Shown here: piece after piece, positions 5,230 through 11,610 of the stretch
Layout: each line of letters opens with the position of its first letter
Position numbering within the stretch: the first letter of the stretch is position 1
Assembly: GCA_002841655.1 (NCBI GenBank)
Contig: PHAH01000014.1
Location: 1-13,580, forward strand
DNA: 13,580 nt
Source of the DNA: Candidatus Falkowbacteria bacterium HGW-Falkowbacteria-2
GTDB taxonomy: Bacteria; Patescibacteriota; Patescibacteriia; Patescibacteriales; UBA12465
Direction: 5' to 3'
Made by a program: the position numbers and the translations under genes
Notes under the pieces: generated by a model
The model's database searches: none
Told to the model about the DNA's origin: nothing
The model's input: the letters and a program-made list of their open reading frames with translations, nothing else

Positions 5230-5820
5230 ATGAAATACCCTGATTACATTCAAGAACTGATCAGGCGTTTTTCGCAATTTCCGAGTGTCGGCCCGAAAGC
5301 AGCTGAACGCTATGTCTTTTACCTGCTCCAGCAATCACCAGCGGATCTACAAGCCCTCGCTACAGCCTTAGCTGAGTTACCCTTAAAAGCCAAGCGTTGC
5401 TCCCAGTGTGGGGCTTACAGCGAAGCTGATCCTTGTAGTCTTTGTGCTGATGCCTCCCGCTCAACCGATTTACTCTGCATTGTCTTAAATAGCCAAGACA
5501 TGGCGGTTATTGAAAATACCAAGCAGTTTTCTGGTCGCTACTTTTTATTAGGCCGTCTCCTAAACACTATTGAAGACGTCGGCCCCGAGAAGTTACCTAT
5601 TAACGCCCTGCGGTCACTTATCAAGAAAAACAACGTCAAAGAATTGATTCTCGCCCTCAACTTTACCCTAGAAGGCGAAAGCACCGCTTTATACTTAAAA
5701 AAAATATTTCCTGATTTAAAAATTACGCGTCTGGCCCGCGGACTGCCAGCTGGTTCCGATTTGGAATATGCCGACGAGTTGACCCTAGCCAATGCTTTAA
5801 AGTATCGTAATAATTTGTAA
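5230..5820 (+). CDS. recR: Recombination protein RecR
   Basis: A 196-aa ring-forming mediator that with RecO (and RecF) loads RecA onto gapped DNA. The helix-hairpin-helix is FPSVGPKAAERYVFYLL (17-33). The zinc finger is C57-x2-C60-x8-C69-x2-C72. The Toprim domain starts near 82 and the Walker-B-like C-terminal part reads LARGLPAGSDLEYADELTLANAL (168-190), a close match to the family. Two oddities: the Toprim glutamate that follows the first strand (VVE in familiar RecRs) is Leu86 (CIVLNSQD), and the usual ATNPT before the VEGE motif is ALNFT (141-145). The rest is intact and length is normal, so the gene is probably functional as a scaffold. Starts 1 nt after ybaB. Confidence 0.94.
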   Translation: MKYPDYIQELIRRFSQFPSVGPKAAERYVFYLLQQSPADLQALATALAELPLKAKRCSQCGAYSEADPCSLCADASRSTDLLCIVLNSQDMAVIENTKQFSGRYFLLGRLLNTIEDVGPEKLPINALRSLIKKNNVKELILALNFTLEGESTALYLKKIFPDLKITRLARGLPAGSDLEYADELTLANALKYRNNL

Positions 5821-5830
5821 ATAAAAATCG

Positions 5831-5837
5831 AAGGAGG
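5831..5837 (+). promoter_or_regulatory. Perfect Shine-Dalgarno of the 61-aa gene
   Basis: AAGGAGG, 5 nt before the ATG at 5843. The best SD in the window; it decides the start and is the main reason to accept the short gene. Confidence 0.8.
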
Positions 5838-5842
5838 ATGTC

Positions 5843-6028
5843 ATGCTTATCAGTTTGTTAATTGCTTTTATCGGTCTCCGGCTTGCCTTGTTTTTAGCGA
5901 TAAGATTCAATCCACGCTGGCAAAGGCCGATTTTAAGAAAATTGGTCATGGCAGTGAAACCCTTCCGCAGGCTTTGGAAGATACTAAAGTCTCGATCATG
6001 GGTCGCTCCACTCGGTTACCGACACTAA
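5843..6028 (+). CDS. Small basic membrane-anchored protein, 61 aa, unknown
   Basis: Not recognised. Residues 1-20 are almost entirely hydrophobic (MLISLLIAFIGLRLALFLAI) and would form one membrane helix. The remaining 40 residues are strongly basic and tryptophan-rich (RWQRPILRKL, KPFRRLWKILKSRSW). This is the layout of a small membrane-bound regulator or membrane-to-nucleic-acid tether, but no function can be assigned. It lies 22 nt after recR, with a perfect SD, and its TAA abuts a strong terminator, so it is the last gene of the dnaB unit. The strong SD implies efficient translation relative to the genes before it. It could instead be a short toxin-like peptide; there is no partner antitoxin nearby. 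Confidence 0.68.
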   Translation: MLISLLIAFIGLRLALFLAIRFNPRWQRPILRKLVMAVKPFRRLWKILKSRSWVAPLGYRH

Positions 6029-6054
6029 AAAATCCACTTGAATAAGTGGATTTT
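6029..6054. terminator. Strong bidirectional terminator
   Basis: A perfect 11-bp stem AAAATCCACTT/AAGTGGATTTT with loop GAAT. It ends the dnaB-ybaB-recR-small-protein unit on the plus strand and rplU (stop at 6080-6082) on the minus strand; the A/T arms give a U-tract in both directions. Confidence 0.85.
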
Positions 6055-6079
6055 CTATATAGACTAATTGAGTTCAAAA

Positions 6080-6394
6080 TTAAGCGATGCTTAAAATCTT
6101 AACAGAAGTCATGAGCTGACGATGACCAACGGTCTTCTTGTAGCGGGTCTTGCTCTTATACTTTACAACAGTCACCTTGTCCTGCTTTTCAGTGTTTAAA
6201 ACTTCACCGCTAACCTTAGCGCCTAATGAAGGGGTTCCAACCGAAACAGCACTGCCGTCGGTTTCTGCCACTAAAAGCGTATCAAAAGTAACCTTTTCTC
6301 CGGCAGCCAAATCCAGTTTTTCCACTTTAATGGTTTCGCCTTCCTTGACCTTGTATTGTTTGCCTCCGGTGGCAATCACTGCGATTCTCGCCAT
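6080..6394 (-). CDS. rplU: 50S ribosomal protein L21
   Basis: A 104-aa large-subunit protein binding 23S rRNA, of normal length. The N-terminus contains AVIATGGKQYKVKEGE, the middle VGTPSLGAKVSGEV, and the C-terminus YKSKTRYKKTVGHRQLMTSVKI, all family hallmarks. It is transcribed alone: a terminator follows 26 bp after the stop and no rpmA (L27) follows, although L21-L27 is the usual order in bacteria. No SD precedes the ATG, and an extended -10 box lies 7 nt upstream, so a leaderless message is possible. Divergent from murA. Confidence 0.95.
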   Translation of the reverse strand: MARIAVIATGGKQYKVKEGETIKVEKLDLAAGEKVTFDTLLVAETDGSAVSVGTPSLGAKVSGEVLNTEKQDKVTVVKYKSKTRYKKTVGHRQLMTSVKILSIA

Positions 6395-6401
6395 ACTTGT
6401 A

Positions 6402-6407
6402 ATATTA
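6402..6407 (-). promoter_or_regulatory. Proximal extended -10 promoter of rplU (leaderless)
   Basis: TAATAT preceded by TGC (extended -10, TGn) on the minus strand, exactly 7 nt before the rplU ATG, the same spacing as at mtaB. The -35 region is weak. Confidence 0.5.
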
Positions 6408-6420
6408 GCAAAATTATTAG

Positions 6421-6440
6421 AAAAAATCAGGCTTTCGCCT
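6421..6440 (-). promoter_or_regulatory. Candidate rplU leader hairpin with U-run
   Basis: On the minus strand AGGC-GAAA-GCCT (6429-6440), extendable by a U-G pair, is followed by GATTTTTT (6421-6428). In a transcript from the distal promoter this sits in the first 25 nt of the leader and looks like a weak intrinsic terminator or attenuator. L21 operons in other bacteria do have autoregulatory leaders, but I see no sequence match to a known one. Confidence 0.4.
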
Positions 6441-6452
6441 ATTTACTCATTC

Positions 6453-6481
6453 ATATTATCTAAATCATTGAAAAAAGTCAA
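6453..6481 (-). promoter_or_regulatory. Distal promoter of rplU
   Basis: TTGACT (6476-6481), a 17-bp spacer, TAATAT (6453-6458), minus strand. It would give a leader of about 52 nt that includes the hairpin. Confidence 0.6.
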
Positions 6482-6510
6482 TAAATGGTCTAAGATGAGA
6501 TTATTATAAT
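6468..6510 (+). promoter_or_regulatory. Promoter region of the murA unit
   Basis: Two candidates: TTGAAA (6468-6473), a 17-bp spacer, TAAGAT (6491-6496); or a perfect TATAAT (6505-6510) with a poor -35, giving a leader of about 12 nt. The -35 boxes overlap that of the divergent distal rplU promoter, so the two units may compete for polymerase. Confidence 0.5.
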
Positions 6511-6528
6511 AAGCTGAACTACTCCACT

Positions 6529-7788
6529 ATGCCAAAATTCATCATTAAAGGTGGTCGCCCTTTGGGCGGTCAAGTAAAAGTCGGGGGTGCGAAAAACAAC
6601 GCACAAATTATGCTCCCGGCTTGTCTTTTATCTAAAGAGACAATGCGGCTCTCTAACCTTCCGCTAATCGACGGTGTTGAAAAATCTTTGGAACTACTCG
6701 CTGATCTGGGCGTAAAGATTAAGCGTGATGGCAATACGGTTGAATTAAATCCATCTGAAGTTACAAAAACAGAATTGGACGGTAAGATTGCGGATAAGTT
6801 TCGAACATCGGTGATGTTTGTCGGCCCACTGCTTGCCCGTTTTGGCGAAGTCAGCTTCCCTCATCCGGGCGGCTGCGTTATTGGAGCCGCTGGACGTCCG
6901 ATCGATTTATTCCTTGAGGGCTTCAAAAAGATGGGCGCCACTGTCAAGAACGGTGAACGCTTCTATCATATCACCGCCGAAAAACTTCAGGCTTGCGATT
7001 ATTTCTTCAGCGTTGTTAGCGTTACCGGTACTCAGAGCTTAATGATGACTGCCTGTCTAGCCGCTGGAACCACGACCCTACGCAACTGTGCAATGGAGCC
7101 GGAGATTGAAGCTCTCGCTGACTACTTAAATTCACAAGGGGCAAAAATAACTGGTGCCGGTAGCCCCACAATCACAATTGAAGGAGTTGAGTCTTTAGGT
7201 GGCGGTGATTGTCATATTATTCCTGACCGCATCGAAGCTGGTTCATTTGCATTACTAGCAGCTGCAGCCAAAGCTGAGGTTACAATTCAGGACTGTGAAC
7301 CGCGTCACTTACAGAGCTTACTCGATATCTTTGACAAAATCGGCGTGAAATATGAAGCCGGTGATAATTGGTTGAAGGTTCTTAAGTCCGATCAAATTAA
7401 ATCAAAGGATATTAAGACCCATGAATACCCTGGTTTCCCCACTGATTTACAATCCCCCTATGTTGTTTTAATGACACAGGCTCAAGGGACAGCACTTGTA
7501 CAAGAAGTGATTTATGATCGCCGTTTAATCTGGACGGACATGCTTTCCCAAATGGGCGCGAAAATTACAATGTGTGATCCTCATCGTGTTGTTATTCAGG
7601 GTGGTTGCTGCCTAATTGGCAAACGGCTTATTAGCCCCGATATCAGAGCTGGCATTGCTCTTGTTATTGCCGGACTCATTGCCGAGGGAACCACGGAAAT
7701 CGATAATATTTATCAAATCGACCGCGGCTACGAAAAACTTGAAGAACGCCTCCGCGGACTTGGCGCTGATATCGTGCGCGTTGAATAA
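6529..7788 (+). CDS. murA: UDP-N-acetylglucosamine 1-carboxyvinyltransferase MurA
   Basis: A 419-aa cytoplasmic enzyme that transfers enolpyruvate from PEP to UDP-GlcNAc, the first committed step of peptidoglycan synthesis. The K22-N23 pair is in VGGAKNNAQ. The active-site cysteine (fosfomycin target) is C116 in HPGGCVIG, the general base D306 is in PGFPTDLQ, and the C-terminal arginine R373 is in SPDIRAGIALVIAG. Length matches the family. The active-site loop reads CVIGAAGRPID, two residues longer than the CxIGxRPxD of familiar MurA, so the loop arginine is shifted to R123. No SD is seen. It is followed after 6 nt by the PEGA protein gene, so both are co-transcribed and the neighbour probably acts at the envelope. 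Confidence 0.96.
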   Translation: MPKFIIKGGRPLGGQVKVGGAKNNAQIMLPACLLSKETMRLSNLPLIDGVEKSLELLADLGVKIKRDGNTVELNPSEVTKTELDGKIADKFRTSVMFVGPLLARFGEVSFPHPGGCVIGAAGRPIDLFLEGFKKMGATVKNGERFYHITAEKLQACDYFFSVVSVTGTQSLMMTACLAAGTTTLRNCAMEPEIEALADYLNSQGAKITGAGSPTITIEGVESLGGGDCHIIPDRIEAGSFALLAAAAKAEVTIQDCEPRHLQSLLDIFDKIGVKYEAGDNWLKVLKSDQIKSKDIKTHEYPGFPTDLQSPYVVLMTQAQGTALVQEVIYDRRLIWTDMLSQMGAKITMCDPHRVVIQGGCCLIGKRLISPDIRAGIALVIAGLIAEGTTEIDNIYQIDRGYEKLEERLRGLGADIVRVE

Positions 7789-7794
7789 TTCCTT

Positions 7795-9129
7795 ATGAAT
7801 AAAAAAATTCGCGACACCCTCTTCATATTTTTTATTATCATCTTCGTGATTACCACGGTGCTGGTTTCGCTGTATGCCGCTGGCTATTCCATTCGCCGCA
7901 ACTGGCCACCTCGTTTTGGTCAATTAATCGAGAGGACCGGAATGCTCATCCTTGATAGTGAGCCCGACAGCGCTAATATCTTCCTTAATGGTGAGAAGCA
8001 GCGCCGTTCCTGGCTACTTGATATCGGACGTGATGAAATCACCACGCCGACGAAGATAAAAAACCTAGTTCCCGGAGAATATACCTTACGACTAGAAAAA
8101 GAAGGATACTGGCCACTTGAGAAAAAAATAAAAATCGAGTCCGGACAGGCGACCTTTGCTGAAGATTTTATTCTCTTCCGACGCACCACTCCTTCAAACA
8201 TTGCTATCTGTGCTCCACAGGAAATCTCATTTGGCCCAGAGAAAAGAAACTTTCTAGTTTTACCGAGCGATGGCTTGGTTATTAACTTAAAAACCGAAAC
8301 CAGCAGCACGCTTACTGACAAAGGAGCGATGCCGGTTCAATGGTCACAAAATGGAACCCAGATTTTGTTTAGCGACAAGCTCATCAATCTAAACGGTGGA
8401 AGTACAAATTTTGATTTAAGCCCTCTGGGCGACAGTGCCTCAAATTTCTTTTGGGACGAATCATCAAAGAAGATATATTATCAGTCCGGAGGAGCCATCA
8501 ACTGTATTGTTACCGACGACAAAGTAGCGAGCACCGTTTTAAGTGGTGGCACCTATGTCGCCTACACAGTTCGTAACGGACTGCTCTACACAATCGAAAC
8601 AGAGTCTGATAAAAGTTATCTGCGGGTATATGACGCCAATACCTCCCTTCTGCGCTCTAGTTCGGACTTACCCGCAGGCGACTACATTTTCCGCCAAACT
8701 GAAACGAATCTCGATTTATATGACAAGCGCCAGCAGTCACTATATGCTTTAAGTGATTACGCTCAACAACCGATTGTAAAACAGATTAAGCCGGTAAGTT
8801 CCTGGCAATGGTTAAGCGACAAGTTCTTAATTTGGCATAATGGCTTTGAGATATATTCACTTGACCTGGAAAGCGGTCGCCAAGACCTGCTCATTCGCGT
8901 TAGCGAAGAGTTAACGGGACTAGCCTGGAACCGTTCCAAGAATTATTTAATATACAGCAGCGCCAACCAAATTCAGATTGTTAATTTAAACCTTGAAATC
9001 AAAACTCCGATATCATTACTGCAAGCCGACAATATCGGCAGCCTTTCCCTTGATGAACGCAATCAGATTATCTACTTCTACGCCAAAATCGGCGAAGAGG
9101 CCGGAGTATATAAATTACAGTTACAGTAA
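7795..9129 (+). CDS. PEGA-domain membrane-anchored protein with propeller-like C-terminus
   Basis: A 444-aa protein with an N-terminal membrane anchor at about 8-30 (TLFIFFIIIFVITTVLVSLYAAG) after the basic MNKKIR, so the rest is predicted outside the membrane. Residues about 49-128 form a PEGA domain: LILDSEPDSANIFLNGE, TPTKIKNLVPGEYTLRLEKEG, then the final strand before FILF. From about 135 on there are repeating beta-rich blocks with W/F-x-x-G/D turns (VQWSQNGTQILFS, FFWDESSKKIYYQ, LAWNRSKNYLIYSS, LSLDERNQIIYFYA), spaced like blades of a beta-propeller. PEGA domains are associated with surface-layer or wall-linked proteins. The link to murA (6 nt) supports a cell-wall or surface role; substrate unknown. 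Confidence 0.85.
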   Translation: MNKKIRDTLFIFFIIIFVITTVLVSLYAAGYSIRRNWPPRFGQLIERTGMLILDSEPDSANIFLNGEKQRRSWLLDIGRDEITTPTKIKNLVPGEYTLRLEKEGYWPLEKKIKIESGQATFAEDFILFRRTTPSNIAICAPQEISFGPEKRNFLVLPSDGLVINLKTETSSTLTDKGAMPVQWSQNGTQILFSDKLINLNGGSTNFDLSPLGDSASNFFWDESSKKIYYQSGGAINCIVTDDKVASTVLSGGTYVAYTVRNGLLYTIETESDKSYLRVYDANTSLLRSSSDLPAGDYIFRQTETNLDLYDKRQQSLYALSDYAQQPIVKQIKPVSSWQWLSDKFLIWHNGFEIYSLDLESGRQDLLIRVSEELTGLAWNRSKNYLIYSSANQIQIVNLNLEIKTPISLLQADNIGSLSLDERNQIIYFYAKIGEEAGVYKLQLQ

Positions 9130-9169
9130 ACACGTCAATTAGTCATTTAACAATCAAACAATCATAGAG

Positions 9170-9829
9170 ATGAGAAGACAAAAAATCAGGGTTGCCCTTA
9201 TCGCATCTGGTAGCGGCACTGACGCTTATGCCATCATGAAGGCCAAGGCAAATATCCCCGAAATGAAGGTTAAGCTTCTAATTAGCACGAAGAAAGGAGC
9301 CGGCTGTCTTGAAAAGGCCGCTGAATGTAAAGTGCCAGCAATCACCCTCGACCGCAAAGATTTAAGAGCAATGTTCAACCAGCAACTTGCAAGCATCCTG
9401 GCCAAGGAAAAGATACAACTGCTTTTCCTGGTTGGCTGCGTAGTAAAGATTCCAGCACTTAAGAACGTTGTCGTCTACAACATTCACCCCGCTGACATCG
9501 AAAGATGTGGCGGCAAAGGGATGTATGGTCTTGAGCCTCATAAAAAAGTATTGGCTGATATCAAAGATCTGGTCACGAGAGGTCGAAGGCAAATTAACGA
9601 TCTATTTTATACCGAGCCAACTATCCATGAGGTCAATCAGGAATATGATTCCGGACAGTATCTATTAAAATTGAGACTCCAGATCCCTCTCGATATCACC
9701 TACTCATATTTAACAGGTGTCGACGATCTTGAATCTGCAGCCTCCAAACTTCAACAGCATGTTTTGCCCTATGAATGGCTTATGCTGCCTACGGCGGTCC
9801 AGATTGCGGTCAAGCAACTAGCAAAGTAA
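9170..9829 (+). CDS. PurN-like formyltransferase
   Basis: A 219-aa formyl-THF-dependent transferase fold, close in length to glycinamide ribonucleotide formyltransferase. The N-terminal nucleotide-binding loop is ALIASGSGTDAYAI (9-22). The catalytic Asn and His are in YNIHPADIE (N104, H106), and the catalytic Asp is D160 in HEVNQEYDSG. All three catalytic residues are therefore present. However, the usual NIHPSLLP becomes NIHPADIERCGGKGMYG, and there are no purine genes around it. It lies 40 nt after the PEGA gene and is followed by a terminator. It could be true PurN working with salvaged GAR, or a formyltransferase acting on another amine such as an amino sugar. The general fold is well supported, the substrate is not. 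Confidence 0.75.
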   Translation: MRRQKIRVALIASGSGTDAYAIMKAKANIPEMKVKLLISTKKGAGCLEKAAECKVPAITLDRKDLRAMFNQQLASILAKEKIQLLFLVGCVVKIPALKNVVVYNIHPADIERCGGKGMYGLEPHKKVLADIKDLVTRGRRQINDLFYTEPTIHEVNQEYDSGQYLLKLRLQIPLDITYSYLTGVDDLESAASKLQQHVLPYEWLMLPTAVQIAVKQLAK

Positions 9830-9832
9830 ATC

Positions 9833-9864
9833 AAAGCGAGTGTCACAAAACGCTCGCTTTTTTT
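9833..9864 (+). terminator. Terminator of the murA unit
   Basis: A stem of about 9 bp AAGCGAGTG/CGCTCGCTT (9834-9842 with 9851-9859, one G-U pair), 8-nt loop, seven T at 9858-9864. Confidence 0.85.
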
Positions 9865-9877
9865 ATTACACAAAACA

Positions 9878-9905
9878 AAAAAGACGCTTACGAAAGCGTC
9901 TTTTT
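9878..9905. terminator. Bidirectional terminator closing the glycosyltransferase-galU operon
   Basis: A 12-bp stem of AAAAAGACGCTT with AAGCGTCTTTTT (9878-9889 with 9894-9905), loop ACGA. On the minus strand it lies 11 bp past the galU stop with a U-run. It can back up the plus-strand terminator just upstream. Confidence 0.85.
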
Positions 9906-9916
9906 GATATACTTTT

Positions 9917-10795
9917 TTAGAATTGACCTACCATGCCCTTTAAGAATTCTTTAAGATCATCACCAATTTCTTGGTCTTTTAGCCCTAGCTTGATATTCGC
10001 TTTAATCAAATTAAACTTATTACCAGTATCAAGCCATTCGCCTTCGAGTTGCTTGCCATAAAGCGGACGGCCGTCAGCTAACATAAGATCAAAGGCGTCG
10101 GCTAAACGGATTTCACCTGATTTTCCATGCTCCATTTTTCTTAGTGTCTGAAAGACTTCAGGGGTAATTGCATATATACCAACAGCAGCGAGATTAGAAG
10201 GCGCTTCGCCAATAGCCGGTTTTTCAACAAATTTCTTAATCTCGAAATTTCCTTCCCCTAAATCAAGCCCATCAATCACGCCAAATTTATTAACATCCTC
10301 TGCAGCTACTTGTGATAGGCCCACGACTGGATCGCCATATTTTTCAAACACATCAATTACTTGTTTAGCAGGGGAAACCTTTGAATCATACAAAGTATCA
10401 CCGAACATGATGAGTACAGGCTCGTCATCTCGAACTAAATGAGCGGCGCAGCTAATAGCATGGCCATCACCTAATGGAATTGACTGGCGTACGTAAGAAA
10501 ATTTAGCAAGGTTCTCAATAGCTTGCACTTTCTTAATTAAATCGAGCTTATTTTTTTCAACCAAGGTTTTTGATAACTCAAATGAATAATCAAAATGATC
10601 CTCAATCGCGCGCTTACCGCGACCAGTAACGAAAATAATTTCTTCAATACCAGCAGCTACCGCCTCTTCTACTAGATACTGAATGACGGGCTTATCAACA
10701 ACTGGCAACATTTCCTTTGGTTGAGCTTTAGTGGCGGGCAAGAAGCGAGTTCCAAAACCGGCGACCGGTAAAATTGCTTTCTTAATCTTTTGCAT
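9917..10795 (-). CDS. galU: UTP-glucose-1-phosphate uridylyltransferase (GalU family)
   Basis: A 292-aa nucleotidyltransferase making UDP-glucose (or a related UDP-sugar) from UTP and sugar-1-phosphate in the cytoplasm. The signature VAGFGTRFLPATKAQPKEML (11-30) holds the nucleotide-binding GxGTR and catalytic Lys. DKPVIQYLVEEAVAAGI, LGDGHAISCA, the metal Asp in MFGDTLYD, FVEKP and the sugar-binding GEWLDTGNK near the C-terminus follow in the family order. Length fits GalU (about 290-300). It is the last gene of a surface-polysaccharide operon; its ATG lies inside the end of the upstream glycosyltransferase gene (14-nt overlap), indicating translational coupling. No SD. It probably supplies the donor sugar for the glycosyltransferases. 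Confidence 0.93.
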   Translation of the reverse strand: MQKIKKAILPVAGFGTRFLPATKAQPKEMLPVVDKPVIQYLVEEAVAAGIEEIIFVTGRGKRAIEDHFDYSFELSKTLVEKNKLDLIKKVQAIENLAKFSYVRQSIPLGDGHAISCAAHLVRDDEPVLIMFGDTLYDSKVSPAKQVIDVFEKYGDPVVGLSQVAAEDVNKFGVIDGLDLGEGNFEIKKFVEKPAIGEAPSNLAAVGIYAITPEVFQTLRKMEHGKSGEIRLADAFDLMLADGRPLYGKQLEGEWLDTGNKFNLIKANIKLGLKDQEIGDDLKEFLKGMVGQF

Positions 10796-11609
10796 AATGT
10801 TTATTGTTTAAAACGGGGGCGCTACGCAAACCCCATTTCATAAAATATTTCCACCAAGACTTAAGGTGTTCTTTGGCGAGCTTATCACTTATTATCGCTT
10901 TATACCAGGGCAACCTGGCACTATCACGCTGATGGTCGTGTGTCACAATGGCGTCTGCATAATACACTGTCTTCTTCCCCGCAACACGAGCGCGACGACA
11001 AACATCAACATCTTCAAAATACATGAAAAAACGCTCATCGAATAATTTACCGTCTATAAACAATTCTCCCCGTCGGAGCAAGAGGCAGGCGCCCATAATC
11101 CAGTCAACTGCTTTAATCTCATCATGACTAGTCGATTTCATTAAATAGCGATCGATGACACTCGGCAAATAGCGACCAAGGCGAGTGCGTCTTAATACGG
11201 GCAAGAAAAAATTTGGGAAACGAGCACATGAGTATTGCAGTGAGCCGTCAGGATTCAATAATTTCGGCCCCACAATTGCCGCCTCGGGTGTCACCTTTAT
11301 ATACTCGTAAATCTTTTTAATTGAATCAGGAGTGAAAACAATATCCGGGTTAGCGACTAAAATATATTCGCCCGTTGTTTCACGGATGCCAATGTTATTA
11401 CCACCACCCATACCAATGTTTGTCGGACTATTTATAAGTCTAACTTGCGGATATAGGTTTAACAAATCTAACAAGTCATCACCAGAGGCATTCTCAACAA
11501 TAACAGTCTCATATTCAATGCCGCTTAAGTCAGTCGATGCCAAAGAGCGCAGGCAATTTGCCAGCTTATCTTTGCTCTTATAGTTGACGATGATTATCGA
11601 TAGGTCCAT
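10782..11609 (-). CDS. Glycosyltransferase family 2 (rhamnosyltransferase-like)
   Basis: A 275-aa GT-A fold enzyme. Visible are the N-terminal strand SIIIVNYKSKDKL, the nucleotide-binding VIVENASGD (36-44, Glu39 where Asp is usual), the NIGMGGGNNIGI loop, the metal-binding NPD (87-89), GACLLLRR (173-180) and the acceptor-site FFMYFEDVDVCRRA (194-207) with the catalytic-base ED pair. The THDHQRDS region near 223-230 resembles WbbL/RfbF-type rhamnosyltransferases. It transfers a sugar from an activated donor to a lipid-linked or surface glycan on the cytoplasmic face. No SD; starts 1 nt after the previous glycosyltransferase and overlaps galU by 14 nt. Donor sugar and acceptor are unknown. Confidence 0.9.
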   Translation of the reverse strand: MDLSIIIVNYKSKDKLANCLRSLASTDLSGIEYETVIVENASGDDLLDLLNLYPQVRLINSPTNIGMGGGNNIGIRETTGEYILVANPDIVFTPDSIKKIYEYIKVTPEAAIVGPKLLNPDGSLQYSCARFPNFFLPVLRRTRLGRYLPSVIDRYLMKSTSHDEIKAVDWIMGACLLLRRGELFIDGKLFDERFFMYFEDVDVCRRARVAGKKTVYYADAIVTHDHQRDSARLPWYKAIISDKLAKEHLKSWWKYFMKWGLRSAPVLNNKHYAKD

Positions 11610-11610
11610 A

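Noticed and set aside
7920..8321. Open frame of 133 codons opposite the PEGA gene
   Set aside because: Antisense to a gene with clear domains; serine-rich, no start signals, no domain.
10440..10480. GalU motif change LGDGHAI instead of GLGHAV as evidence for a different nucleotidyltransferase
   Set aside because: All catalytic and sugar-binding motifs of GalU are present, and I believe LGDGHA-type variants occur in related bacteria.
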